In this document: positions 28,264 through 39,947 of the stretch, piece by piece
How the letters are laid out: each line of letters opens with the position of its first letter
Position numbering within the stretch: position 1 is the stretch's first letter
Assembly (NCBI GenBank): GCA_905182985.1
Contig: CAJJDN010000165.1
Span: 154,387 to 218,386, forward strand
Reading direction: 5' to 3'
From: Paramecium sonneborni
Taxonomy: Eukaryota > Ciliophora > Oligohymenophorea > Peniculida > Parameciidae
Length of the DNA: 64,000 nt
Made by a program: the position numbers and the translations under genes
Notes under the pieces: model-generated
The model's database searches: none
The model's input: the letters and a program-made list of their open reading frames with translations, nothing else
Told to the model about the DNA's origin: nothing

Positions 28264-29230
28264 ATTCCAAATTATTATATATATAAATATTAAAATCAAT
28301 TATAATTCCATATTTTATTTTTATTATTGTCCTTTCTTAATCCTATTCTAATCTAATCTTAAAAAATATCTTTTTTATTCAATCATATTAAAAAAGAAAG
28401 AGTATTCAATTTTTATTCATCAGAAATTAGACTTTTTTTAAATTTGATACAACAGTCTATCAAATTTTATTACATGTTACTTCAAATACAAAATGCTCAT
28501 TTTTATTTGAGTTTATATTGTTAATTTAATGCAATCATTTATCTAATCCAAATATTTATGTTTTAATTTTTAGATTTCTTCATTAAAATTTATGATATGA
28601 TATTATTCTTGATTTTTTTGTACTATTAGGAATTAATTTATCAACTTATAGCTTAGTGAATCTTAATTAAAACTGTATATTAAGTAAGAACATCAGAAAT
28701 TTATTTTTGAATGAATTGGACCTTCTATTAAAATATTATTATACTCTTAATCAATTTAAATATAATTTATTAGAAATTTATGAAAGTTGTGAGTAAGTAT
28801 CAAATTTTGAGATGTTTTAATAATTAAATTTAGTTAATTTAATAATGTATATTTAAAATAAATTATGTCTAGTAATCTTTTTCGAAGTTTTTTATTTGTT
28901 ATAAGGTGAATATAAAGAAAAATATATAAAAATAACCCTTTATAGAATTTTATTTATATTTTTAAAGAGATGTAATTATTTTTCATATAGTAAATTCTTT
29001 TTTTAAGAATTAGTGGAAGAATACGATAATTTTATATATATATAAAAAAGTAATTTTGATTTATTTTTAGTGATAAAGTTTTTTTAATAATCAGGAAAGC
29101 AATTTTGATTATTAAAATGTTTTTTTTGTTGGGTTATCAATTAGCAAAATAATTGTTGTTTTGATTTTTAAAATAACTAATATTTCACTTTAAATTACAA
29201 AATCAATCACAAATAAGAAAACTAAAAATT
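28264..29230. other. Intergenic, 967 bp, no gene seen
   Basis: AT-rich with many T and A runs and TGA in all forward frames at short spacing. It contains the promoter of the coiled-coil gene at its left end and the 3' flank of the OTU gene at its right end. No RNA gene recognised. Confidence 0.5.
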
Positions 29231-29806
29231 TCAATAGGATTCATCAGTTGTTGATTATTCAGATAATTCACAATAAATTGGTGGTTATTTGGCAGGCTTA
29301 TTTGTATTATCGTCAATTAATCTAACTGATTAATAATGATTAATAATTTTGTTTCCTTAATGGAAAGCAATATGTATTTATTTCCTTATCGGAACTTACT
29401 TCTTGTTAAAATAAATATGAAGTTTTTCTTTAAGAGATGACCAACAATTCTTTATTGGAATGTATTTTATGATGTAATAATTATCTACTGTATGAACAAC
29501 AATGTCTATTTGTAAAGAATTACTTAAGGCTTATAGTTCCAGATGTCCTCCCCATATTCCATCTTAGGACATTCTTTTTGTATATTCATTGAATGAGGAA
29601 TCTTCTGGAAGGAAATCTGAAAAAAATTTTTGATTTTTCTAGAGAGATTTGATCGCTAGACAACGATACTTATTGTAGTTTTCTTCGTTTCCAGTAAGTT
29701 AATCAGCAATAGCTCTAAAAAGACAATTTCCATCTGCATCAACATCTCTTAGAGTCAATCCTAACTGTTATAACCTTCTATTGAATTAATTCAAATATTT
29801 TTTCAT
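29231..29806 (-). CDS. OTU-family cysteine protease (deubiquitinase)
   Basis: 191 residues, no intron. Carries the OTU catalytic Cys box DVDADGNCLFRAIADQL (Cys28, Asp25), the central WGGHLELQALS motif (residues 85-95) and the late His in NHYQSVRL (His157). OTU proteases cut ubiquitin chains. The protein is close to a bare OTU domain, so targeting must come from partners. Start ATG 29806 gives a short helix before the domain, as in other OTUs. The RING protein gene lies 101 nt upstream on the same strand, so a ligase-like and a deubiquitinase-like gene are neighbours; a functional link is only suggested. Confidence 0.92.
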
Positions 29807-29907
29807 TTAATTAATTAAAATAAGGCTTAAAATCAGAGTAGAGGACTTAATGAATAAAATTCGATTCAAATTGAATAAATAATAATATGAAATTAATTAT
29901 TATTACA

Positions 29908-31229
29908 TCATCCAAGCAAAAAATTATTATAGTATTAAATGTCACTTAATTTCTTAACCATTTCTTTTTTCATATGATTGACAAATTCAAAAAATAAATT
30001 ATTATTTATTTATTCCATCATTGGTTCTCCAATTTTTACATTATTTTTTAGAATATTAATTTTAAATTTATTAGTAAATTTAATTTATTTAAGATCTTTA
30101 TTATTGAATAATTTTATCGGAGGATCAATTATTTCAACATCAGGCTAGTTAATTTTAGATTATTCTAAACATTAATTTATTTAATTTCGATCTTCTACTT
30201 AAATATCTGTCTAAATTGGATTTTATAAATTATCTCCTACTTTCTCAACTTATGCTTATTGTAAAATTGCCTCATTATTATTGATAATATTGCTTTAATT
30301 TTAATCCAAATTATTTTCTAACACTAAAGATTAGTTTGGAACTTCTAATTACTTTTCCTATATCTCTTCTAAATTTGAATCAGGAAGTTAATTAATTACT
30401 TATTAATACTAGGTATTGAATTGATTTTTTTAAGTGGTGTTTAATTCATCTTGATTTAATGTATTATTTAAATTATTTAAGATTTCTTATACAAATAAAA
30501 GATTAACCTAATTGTCTTTATCATTTTAAATAGTAATTTAATTATTATCTATATTATCTACATTAGTTTAGAGGTTGTGTGCATCTATTTAGTGATTATT
30601 ATTCTGTTTATTAAATTGATCAGGGAGTTAATTATTATTAATATTAGTTTGTAAAGGAGAATCAATTAAATTGGTAATAATATTTTGATTTAATTAAGGT
30701 TATTATTGTTAGTCTTGAATTTAGATTTGTTGAATTTAAGACAAATTAGTTTGCCCAATATTTTCAAGGATTTATTATTAAGCAAGTGTGTCATTTTCTT
30801 CTGCAAGACCTGCATCTGTGAATTATACATCATCATCACCAATTTCAATTACATCTTAATATATTTGATTGTTCATAGAGATGTAAGTACATTATGATTT
30901 TTTATGTTATTTAAATTAAGCCATTGTTCCCTCCCATAGTTAACATCTTAAACATTTAACTTCAATATCATCAACTAAATTGGTAGCTAGTATATCTTTA
31001 TCAAATTAATAGTTTCGTTCAAGTCTATGTCTACATAATGGACAACTTTTTTTCATCTAAATCCAACGAACTAAACAAGTTCCACAAAAAGTATGCCTAC
31101 ATTGAATGAAGAATGATACCCACATGTAGCTCTAATTGGATGATAAAAAACTTCTCTGCATATGGAACAGAATAAGTGTTAATTTACTTAGAATGTTTTA
31201 ATTACTTCAAATTATCTTTCTCTAATCAT
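29908..31229 (-). CDS. RING-finger protein, probable E3 ubiquitin ligase
   Basis: 432 residues after removing one 23-nt intron (31097-31119). Without that intron the RING is split; with it a perfect C3HC4 RING appears: Cys21, Cys24, Cys36, His38, Cys41, Cys44, Cys55, Cys58. A second C2HC zinc site follows (Cys85, Cys88, His101, Cys106), as in TRAF-type ligases. Residues about 125-370 are Asn/Gln-rich low complexity, made heavier by TAA/TAG glutamine codons. The C-terminal 60 residues are charged and helical. Stop is TGA 29908-29910. Confidence 0.88.
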
Positions 31230-31272
31230 TTAATAAAATATTTTTATAATTATTCTATTATTTAATAAAATA

Positions 31273-33295
31273 TCAATAAACTATTTTTTGTACACTATTT
31301 TTAAATATCCCATTTTCAAGAGCATCAACAACAGATGGATGATAGAAATTTCTAAATTCCTAAAACCATTCTCTAGCTAAATCAGGTTTATCTTAAAATA
31401 AAGTTTCATACATATTAACTAACCATGATCTTGCTCCATGAGTTCCCATAAAATTTTTAATCACATCAATTTTATCATAAAATTTACCTCTTAAACAACC
31501 AATCAACCATCTATAAAGAAGTCTAGAATCTTTTTATTCAGATAATAGATAAGTTTAATCAATCAATTAATATGTTTTATCTGTCATATCATTATACTAC
31601 TCTATATAATAATATTATTACTTTGGATGCAATTTCATTTAAGAATTATTACTTCTGATAATAAATATAATTATTATATTCTTAAGCTTTATCTGGAACC
31701 TATTACCCTTTACTATCTAACCAAGCCTTAGCTAAAGCCATAGCTTAATCATAAGCATCAGTATGAAAATCCAATTATCTTGGAGGTTTCCCTGGCTTAT
31801 ATACCCATTCTTTATATATAGATTTAATTTCAGCAAGTGATTGATGATCTTTACCTAAATTAGTGGAAATCCAAGATAAAAGATATCTATAGAAGATATC
31901 TTCATCTATAGATTACCATTTAAATTAAATGATATATTATTATAACATCTTTTGGAAATTTTAATTCCCAATCTATTATTCAATATATACTAATAATTAA
32001 TATCCTTTATTATATGGAACTTCCTAAAATAGATAACAATAATATAAAATACAGATTAACTATCATCTGGATTTTCTCCTGTAGTATTAGGATGTAATGA
32101 TGAATAAGAATGTTCCATTCCATATCTCGCCATCTATTAAAACATAGTATCATTAGCTAAAAATGAATACATTTTTGAATAATCAATTCCATTATACTTT
32201 TCAAGGATCTTTCTCTCTAAAAATGTACAAAACCCTTCATTTATCCACATATTAGCCCAATCTGAACAAGTAACAGTATTCCCAACCCAAGAATGAGCAA
32301 TTTCATGAATAGCTGTTCCAACTCCTGACTTATCTCCTACAATAATAGTTGGACTGGCAAAAGTTAATAATGGATGTTCCATTCCTCCAAGTGGAAATGA
32401 AGGTGGCAATATTACTATCTTATAATCTCCCCATTCATATGGTCCAATATAATTTGCCAATTCATCCACATAATCTTATAAGAATTCTAATTCTTAAGCA
32501 ACTCTATCTATGCTTGTAGGTTCAGTTATTACATATGAATGACTTGTTTCTTAATTACCTACTTTTCTTTATTCTAAATTTCCAGCAACAATTGCCAACA
32601 GATAACTAGGAATTTTGATATCTAATGATATATGATATTCTGTTAAAGACTCACTATAAGAATTCATTCTTTTAAATGGTTTTCCCTTCAGAAGATTTCC
32701 AGTCATGTAAACTTTAATTCTGGGATCTTTCACCAATACCAAAGCACTAAAATACTGTTTAATACTTGGAGTATCCTATAATGGAATCATAGATCTACAA
32801 TTATTATCCTAACAATATGAATAGAGATATGGCAAGACTATATATATAGAATTCTTTACCTTTAGATTCAGTTTGTTCTTTGCTCATAAAACTTAAGGCT
32901 CTAGCTTTGTCTGTTACTCCATATTTGACTCTTAATTTAACTTAATCACCATTATTGTAAGTCTTGGGAAGGTAGATTCTTAATCTATCTCCCTGTTTTA
33001 ATGATTGCTCCTACATATTTTCAATTTCATGTCTAATTATAGATCCAGTTAGAGGATCATATACAAGTATATTTTCTAATTAATAAATATCAAGATGAAT
33101 TTCTCTGATGTTGTTTTTGATGACATTGAAATGATACTCAGCTGTACCATTAATTATCTTTTAATTCAAATCTAATAACCATTCAATATGGAGTTTATGA
33201 ATCTATATCTCATTATAGTTACTAAATGTATTCACATCACGATTCAAAGCCTTAATGACATCAATTATGATGACAAATAATATTATATTAAACAT
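31273..33295 (-). CDS. M1 zinc aminopeptidase, leukotriene A4 hydrolase-like
   Basis: 648 residues with three introns: 22 nt (32838-32859), 29 nt (32024-32052) and 25 nt (31597-31621). Zinc site HEIAHSW (His323, Glu324, His327) plus Glu346 in INEGF, and LTA4H-like phrases: ARALSFMSKEQTESK, PYLYSYCQ, QDTPSIKQYFSALV, EVPYNKGYQLL. Cuts N-terminal residues from peptides; some relatives also hydrolyse leukotriene A4. Two oddities: the conserved GGMEN substrate motif reads GGMEH (residues 296-300), and the protein starts with a hydrophobic signal-like segment (MFNIILFVIIIDVIKA), unlike cytosolic LTA4H. Divergent from the small membrane protein gene at 33422. Confidence 0.92.
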
Positions 33296-33421
33296 TAAAT
33301 TAATTATTAAATTCTTTTGTCTAATTAGTTTAAATACCTTCTGAGATGATAAACTAATTCTGTAAATCCATTTATGAATTGTACAAATTTATTTATTAAT
33401 TATATTATTATAAAGAAAGCA

Positions 33422-33634
33422 ATGCTAAAAAACGATATTATTTTAGAAGCATTTACAATGGTGTTGATCTGTTTTCTAACTTTCATTATTGGATAACTCT
33501 TGAACCTTAGGACCAAAACTCCAGCAAGAGAACAATAACATATGAGATGGAAATAAGAGAAAAATCAATTTTCAGTTGTTTTGACTGATTCTGAATTCAA
33601 TACATTGTTAGATGAAACCAATTATATCGATTGA
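33422..33634 (+). CDS. Small single-pass membrane protein (70 residues)
   Basis: MLKNDIILEAFTMV, then a hydrophobic helix to about residue 26, then a charged soluble tail (REQQHMRWKQEK...). No family recognised. The gene is only 126 bp from the divergent aminopeptidase start. Good codon texture, in-frame TGA stop and a clear membrane segment support it despite its size. Confidence 0.6.
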
Positions 33635-33908
33635 TGCAATTTTATCATAAAACTTGAATTGAAATATTGAATAATGATATACTCATCTAAATGATATGCA
33701 ATTATCTATTCTAAAGGAAGATATATTTCATATTTATAAGCATTTGATGCAAAATAAATAAATTCATTAATTTGTTGTTTGTTAATTTAACGAATGTCTA
33801 AGTGGTTAGATTTAAGCCTAACATGTACGCAATTAAACTTCAATCAAAATGTTGGTAACACATACACCAATCGTAATAATCCATAATATTTATTGAATAG
33901 GTAGTCCA

Positions 33909-34903
33909 ATGAATCTCATAGTGGATCTATACAAGAATTCACGTTATGGATAATTGTACTTAGGAAATATCAATGCAGCCAATGATATTAAATATTTACG
34001 AGAACATTCTATCAATGCTATTGTAGCTGTAATTGACACAAGTGAAATCAGAGTAGATCCAACTATGACTAGATTAGTATCCTATCTATATTATATTATA
34101 GTGGATAATGGCTGAAGATGCAGAGAATTTCGATCTCTATCGTTACTTTGATGAATGTGCAAACTTTATAAGAGATCAAATTAAAAATACTAATGTTTTT
34201 GTTCATTGTTATGCTGGTATCTCTAGATCTGCTTCTATTGTTATTGCATACATGATCAAACATCTAGGTTATTCACTTAAAGAAGCACTTAAAAAAGTCA
34301 AAGGAGCTAGATCTATTGTTGAACCTAATTCAGGTATTCATCTTAAATATCATAGGTTTCATGAAATAATTATAAGATTATGAATACAAATAAAATCTTA
34401 ATTCTCATCAAGGAACAAGAAATGGATCATCTTTTCATTCCAATCCTAGAGGATCAGTTACATCTAATACTAAAGGATCTTTACATAGTGCTAAACCATC
34501 ATTTCTCGATAGAATGTCTTCAGGACAAAAAGATCTTAAAAGAGATATTGAAAGTCCTTCTGTAAGTTAATTTTATGTTAATGGTTCTGCTAAATAGACC
34601 AACAATAATAATAATAATAATAATAATAATAATCCTAGAAGTTTTTTTAAATAAGGAAGTGTAGGAAGTCTCTTAAAATAAACCAATAATGATGACTTCT
34701 TTAGAAGATATTAAAAACAAAAAAATGTTGAAAATATTTGGAATCAAGGAATGCATGGACATCATAAATCTGCTATTGAAATCAAATCTGATAAAATAGA
34801 ATAAGTTAAATTGACTCTGTAAACATTTGGAGTCAAAAATGTTTTTAGTGGCTCTAATAGTAATGGATTACATTTTCATCACAAAGGATTATCTTAAGGT
34901 TGA
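33909..34903 (+). CDS. Dual-specificity protein phosphatase with long C-terminal tail
   Basis: 315 residues, two introns: 25 nt (34077-34101) and 22 nt (34334-34355). The second restores the typical end of the domain (PNSG-FMKQLQDYEY). Active site HCYAGISRS with nucleophile Cys92 and Arg98; general-acid candidate Asp62 in MAEDAENFDLYRYF. Removes phosphate from Tyr and Ser/Thr. After residue about 165 the tail is Ser/Gly/Asn-rich and contains an Asn run coded by an AAT repeat; no second domain is seen. Start ATG 33909 fits the family's usual N-terminus (QLYLGNINAAND). Confidence 0.92.
34604..34633 (+). repeat. AAT trinucleotide repeat, 10 units
   Basis: Inside the phosphatase tail; codes an uninterrupted run of ten Asn. 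Likely variable in length between alleles. Confidence 0.9.
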
Positions 34904-35204
34904 TTTTACATATGATTAATATTTACTATATAAAATAGTTTAAATATTAAATAACTTATTTGATAGTATTGAATTTGTTTTTTTTTATTAATAAATAGAT
35001 GTAGTTGTTATTTTAAGGTGAATATGCTTAATTCAACAAAGACTTCTGATGCAACTCTTGTACTATATTGATTTAATAATATTTTTAAAATCATTATTAT
35101 TATTTATTCAGCTTATGTCGATATATGAAAGAACATGAACATAAAATGATTATTGTATATATAGAAATATGATGAATGTTTAAAATTATGATATAAATAA
35201 ATAG

Positions 35205-35627
35205 TCAATTATATTTAGTTAAGGATTGAGTATGTCCAAGACGAGATGCAAATCCTAACTCAGTGAATTTGTCATTAAGAGAATCTAAGTTGCTGAAGAT
35301 ACTTTCGAATTGAATCCATAATTCTTAATATTGATTGATTTGTTCATTTAGTTTTTATTGGAATTAGTCGTAATAGGAAAAGAAAGTTTCAAGAAACTTT
35401 TGATTACGAGGAGATTTGAGGAATTTATTAATTTTATTTGCATCTTCTTATAAATCATTTGGAATGTTAGAAGTAGTTTTGATTTATTAAATTACTCCAT
35501 TGATTTTGTTCCATATTAGAATGGCTTCATCAAGGTCTTTTGATTTATTACAAGCATCCATTTTGATTTTTATTAATCTGATAAGAGGTTTAGGTTTTTT
35601 TGGTTGTTTTGATACACATAAGCCCAT
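35205..35627 (-). CDS. Small protein with MGLCVSK lipid-anchor N-terminus (copy 1)
   Basis: 140 residues, no intron. Begins MGLCVSKQPKKPKP: Gly2 with Ser/Thr-like spacing and Cys4 is the classic dual myristoyl/palmitoyl signal, and the Lys-rich stretch after it would help membrane binding. The rest is helical (NKSKDLDEAILIWNKI..., QFESIFSNLDSLNDKF) with no catalytic motif. Family not recognised. Divergent from the forward gene across 163 bp. Because it lies in a probable assembly duplicate, this and 36403-36825 are likely one gene. Confidence 0.65.
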
Positions 35628-35790
35628 TAATGATATATATAATTTTAATTAATAAGAAAGAATGATTTAACACAATTAACATTTATATTATGAAGTCTCC
35701 TTTATAGAATTCAAATAAATTATACATAGATATGAGTCATATATATATAATATAAAATATATAAATTTAGTAACAAAAATAAAAGCAAGA

Positions 35791-36109
35791 ATGGATAATC
35801 GTCGAAAACCACAAAGCTATCATCGTTAGAGAACTGGAATATTAATAAATAATAAACAGCCTATAAGAAAGAAGTCACAGAAAAAAACATACTCAAAAGC
35901 AATTCATCCCTTAAATTTACATACAAGAGCAATGTCTTAAAAAAACTTAGATTTTATATCTTCAGAAAGGTAATATCCTGAAATATGTGTAAGTTCAGAG
36001 TCTTCAAGAGAGATGATGATTGAAGATAACAAAAGCTGTTGCTGTTTCGATTGCAGTAAACCAAATAAGAAAATGAAAAGTCTTTAAAAGAAATTCGGTT
36101 TGTTTCGGA
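35791..36109 (+). pseudogene. Truncated image of the 36989 gene (probable assembly duplicate)
   Basis: First 106 codons of the gene at 36989-37988, cut at the N at 36110. No evidence that it is a separate locus. Confidence 0.75.
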
Positions 36110-36110
36110 N

Positions 36111-37307
36111 TGATTAATATTTACTATATAAAATAGTTTAAATATTAAATAACTTATTTGATAGTATTGAATTTGTTTTTTTTTATTAATAAATAGATGT
36201 AGTTGTTATTTTAAGGTGAATATGCTTAATTCAACAAAGACTTCTGATGCAACTCTTGTACTATATTGATTTAATAATATTTTTAAAATCATTATTATTA
36301 TTTATTCAGCTTATGTCGATATATGAAAGAACATGAACATAAAATGATTATTGTATATATAGAAATATGATGAATGTTTAAAATTATGATATAAATAAAT
36401 AGTCAATTATATTTAGTTAAGGATTGAGTATGTCCAAGACGAGATGCAAATCCTAACTCAGTGAATTTGTCATTAAGAGAATCTAAGTTGCTGAAGATAC
36501 TTTCGAATTGAATCCATAATTCTTAATATTGATTGATTTGTTCATTTAGTTTTTATTGGAATTAGTCGTAATAGGAAAAGAAAGTTTCAAGAAACTTTTG
36601 ATTACGAGGAGATTTGAGGAATTTATTAATTTTATTTGCATCTTCTTATAAATCATTTGGAATGTTAGAAGTAGTTTTGATTTATTAAATTACTCCATTG
36701 ATTTTGTTCCATATTAGAATGGCTTCATCAAGGTCTTTTGATTTATTACAAGCATCCATTTTGATTTTTATTAATCTGATAAGAGGTTTAGGTTTTTTTG
36801 GTTGTTTTGATACACATAAGCCCATTAATGATATATATAATTTTAATTAATAAGAAAGAATGATTTAACACAATTAACATTTATATTATGAAGTCTCCTT
36901 TATAGAATTCAAATAAATTATACATAGATATGAGTCATATATATATAATATAAAATATATAAATTTAGTAACAAAAATAAAAGCAAGAATGGATAATCGT
37001 CGAAAACCACAAAGCTATCATCGTTAGAGAACTGGAATATTAATAAATAATAAACAGCCTATAAGAAAGAAGTCACAGAAAAAAACATACTCAAAAGCAA
37101 TTCATCCCTTAAATTTACATACAAGAGCAATGTCTTAAAAAAACTTAGATTTTATATCTTCAGAAAGGTAATATCCTGAAATATGTGTAAGTTCAGAGTC
37201 TTCAAGAGAGATGATGATTGAAGATAACAAAAGCTGTTGCTGTTTCGATTGCAGTAAACCAAATAAGAAAATGAAAAGTCTTTAAAAGAAATTCGGTTTG
37301 TTTCGGA
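36111..37307. repeat. Direct repeat, copy 2 (1,197 bp)
   Basis: Partner of 34913-36109; contiguous with the complete forward gene ending at 37988. Confidence 0.85.
36403..36825 (-). CDS. Small protein with MGLCVSK lipid-anchor N-terminus (copy 2)
   Basis: Identical to 35205-35627. The 163-bp upstream region shared with the forward gene at 36989 is intact here, so this is the copy in its full context. Confidence 0.65.
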
Positions 37308-37988
37308 CATAAATGTCAATAGTTAAATAGTAGAGATTACACATAAGATTTCAGAATGCAGTTTATTGCATTATCTATTTAATTCAAAAGAGAAGAAAAC
37401 AACGATTGTTAGATAAACAGAAGAAAATGTTTAGATATAAAACCAAAGTATTCATTGATGGCTCACCCCTCTTTCCTCCACAATAATAACATCTAGTTAA
37501 TTTACATGATGAAAAACATTAAGTGAATTAACATTCGCAATCTATTTAGGCTAAAATTTTTGATTAAAGACATAAATAAAGATAATCAGTAAGAATATAT
37601 TTGTAATAAAAATTACATGATAAAGGTAATAGTAAGTATTCACCATTTAGATTCGCAAATAACATTACCAAAGATTTCAAAATTCAATTAGACCACTTAT
37701 ACTAATATTCAACCCTTAAGATTCCCAAAAACTGAAGAATAAAAATCACCAAGATATTCTACTTAATTAAAAATATATCATCATACTGAACATAGCCCTT
37801 CTGCCATCTAACATTCTCCTTATTTAAATCATCTAACTTCACGTAATCCTACTGAAACTGTCATTTAATCCTCTTTCAGTAAAACCTCTAGACCATTAAC
37901 TAAGAGTATTTAATCAGAAATACTTACTCAAAAACATTAATTTCATTAAAGAAAGAATACAGCTGCTACATTAAAAGGATTAATTTGA
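36989..37988 (+). CDS. Unrecognised basic protein with Cys cluster
   Basis: 324 residues with one 25-nt intron (37626-37650), which joins KLHDK to DSQITLPKIS in frame. The N-terminus is very basic (MDNRRKPQSYHRQRTG). A Cys cluster CCCFDCSKPNKKM sits near residue 90, followed by a basic amphipathic stretch (QNAVYCIIYLIQKRRKQR). The C-terminal third is Ser/Thr/Pro-rich with many possible phosphosites. No known domain identified. Start ATG follows the divergent intergenic region. Confidence 0.65.
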
Positions 37989-38797
37989 ATATAACAAAAC
38001 ATTGTAATTTTTATTTTGTTTAATGATTATTTTTACAATTCACTATTACATAATCATAAACAGAACAATTGTCATTCAATTGAAAAAGTATTAAAGAATA
38101 AATTATTCTAATTATTGATCAAAATTAAATGGATTCTTTAACAATTTAACTACTGAATACCAAAAGATTGCGATAATCAATTCTTAATTTGATTACAGAT
38201 GAATAATAATAATAATAGAATCCAGATTATAATGTGCTAAATAACACATTTAAAAATCATCTATTTTCATAACAATAATTCTAAAGAGATTTATTAATCA
38301 TGAAGATCATGTCTTAAATTAAACCTCTAATAATATTATGTACATAATCTAGAACTAATATTTTTATTAAAGTTAAGTTAGCTCATTGAATTTATTTATG
38401 TTTCTACTTCTATCTATGTTAACAATCATCTAATCCAATATCTCAATCATAAATTATCTATTTTAGCTAAAATAGATTAAAATAATATCTTAACTAAATT
38501 ATACTTAGAGATTCTTCTACTTAATAATTAATTTTAATCTAAATTATGATTTATTTGAGTAAAAATTTAAATTGCAAATTCTATACTTGATTTGATTAGT
38601 AAGATTCTCCTTTTTATAATTAGATTGATCAAGAATAAGACATAGAATTGTTTAAATATCTATGAAGATACATAAATAATAAAAAGAAATTAAATCCTAT
38701 TAAATATCATCAATTAAGAATAACTTTTTAGTTTCATTCTTCTTTTAAATAATAATTATGGTTTAGTAACTTGTTTTGAAATATTATATATATATAA
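37989..38797 (-). other. 809-bp stretch with an uncertain reverse open frame
   Basis: Between two genes. A reverse frame is open from about 38,830 down to TGA at 38307-38309 and has a plausible protein texture (LFLIDDIQQDLISF..., MIVNIDRSRNINKFNEL), but it has no ATG in a sensible place and overlaps the B-box-like gene end. It could be a continuation of that gene past a frame break. 37989-38300 shows nothing. Confidence 0.25.
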
Positions 38798-39814
38798 TCA
38801 GATTTATAAATAATATATGACTTTTCTGTCATTTAAATGATATAAATATTCTGCTTAATCCATTTACTAATGCAAAAATACTTAATTTAAATTCCATTTT
38901 AGACATTCACATCCAAAGTTTTATTCATTTAAAGTCCAAACTAATTTTGAAAATGAATTAAGCTTTCCTTTAAAAACAGCTTTATATTTGTCTATAGCAC
39001 AAAATTCAAGATATTTTTCCTTCAAAATACCTATCATTATTAAGCTATTCTAAGGTATAATTAAGGAAATAATATCCTTATAAGTAGTTTATTCAAAATA
39101 TTAAACATTGTAAACTTATATCCATGAATTAAATTATGAAATTGGAATATGTTAATCTAATCCAAAAGAACAACCTGTATCAAATAAAGCTGAAATAATT
39201 TTAATTTATTTCTGTGATTTTTGATTTAACTTTTGTAAAATGTTTAGATTTCTTCTCTTTCTTTCAATTATTTCTGTTAAACAATTATTGATATCTGATT
39301 AATCTATAGTAAACTCTCCATCAACAACAATAATTTTGTTTGCTATGAATTACATAATATTCATAAAATCTGATTTCATTCCTCCTTATGTTCCATCATC
39401 AGTTCTTGTAGTATCGCCATCAATTTGTGAATAATGAGATATGATGCCATATATATCTTTAAAGGGCTTTTAATATTATCCTAAAATTAATAGCTCTCTT
39501 TTCAACTATTCTTAAATGGAATTATTAATATTTGAAAGATTAGATTATAATTATTATACTTCTAACATTCCATCAACACTTAAATCTTCAAAGTATTCTG
39601 CTTTTGGATTTTAAGTTTAACATAATATTAAGACTTCATCCAATGGAATAAAAGATTCTAATGTGTGACCATTATCACAATGATATTTTAACTAACATCT
39701 ACAACAAATTGCACCCTTATTATTGCAATTTGGATGTCTACAAACCATATTTAATTGATATCGAGGATGTTTACTGCAATATATTTAAGGAAAATTAACG
39801 AATAAATCTGTCAT
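38798..39814 (-). CDS. B-box-like zinc-finger protein
   Basis: 338 residues, no intron. N-terminal Cys/His cluster CSKHPRYQLNMVC...CNNKGAICCRCQLKYHC...H (residues about 13-50) has B-box-like spacing, followed by a helical region (LEVQQLQSNLSNIN...) and a globular part with GCSFGLDQHIPISQFNSW. No RING precedes it. Such proteins are abundant in ciliates, mostly without known function. The end (RKVIYYLQI) is abrupt, and coding-like sequence continues in another frame, so the true C-terminus may be longer. Confidence 0.65.
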
Positions 39815-39947
39815 TTTAATATTTTTATTATAAATAAAGTTTTAAGGTGAATTAAGTTTATTAATTATATAAATTATGACAATTCTATTATTATATAGAT
39901 TTTCAATAAAATTACTAATTTATAAATCAAAATATTCTCTATAATAA

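Larger units (their letters stand above)
34913..36109. repeat. Direct repeat, copy 1 (1,197 bp), ends at a single N
   Basis: Appears identical to 36111-37307 with N at 36110 between. Probable unmerged contig overlap. Contains a full image of the MGLCVSK gene and the first part of the 36989 gene. Confidence 0.85.

Noticed and set aside
33785..33880. tRNA-like element (hairpin 33797-33810, hairpin 33851-33871)
   Set aside because: No TTCRA T-loop, no matching acceptor stem on either strand.
34993..35170. Short forward frame starting MQLLFQGEYAQFNKD
   Set aside because: Ends after 16 codons at TGA and no local-size intron extends it convincingly.
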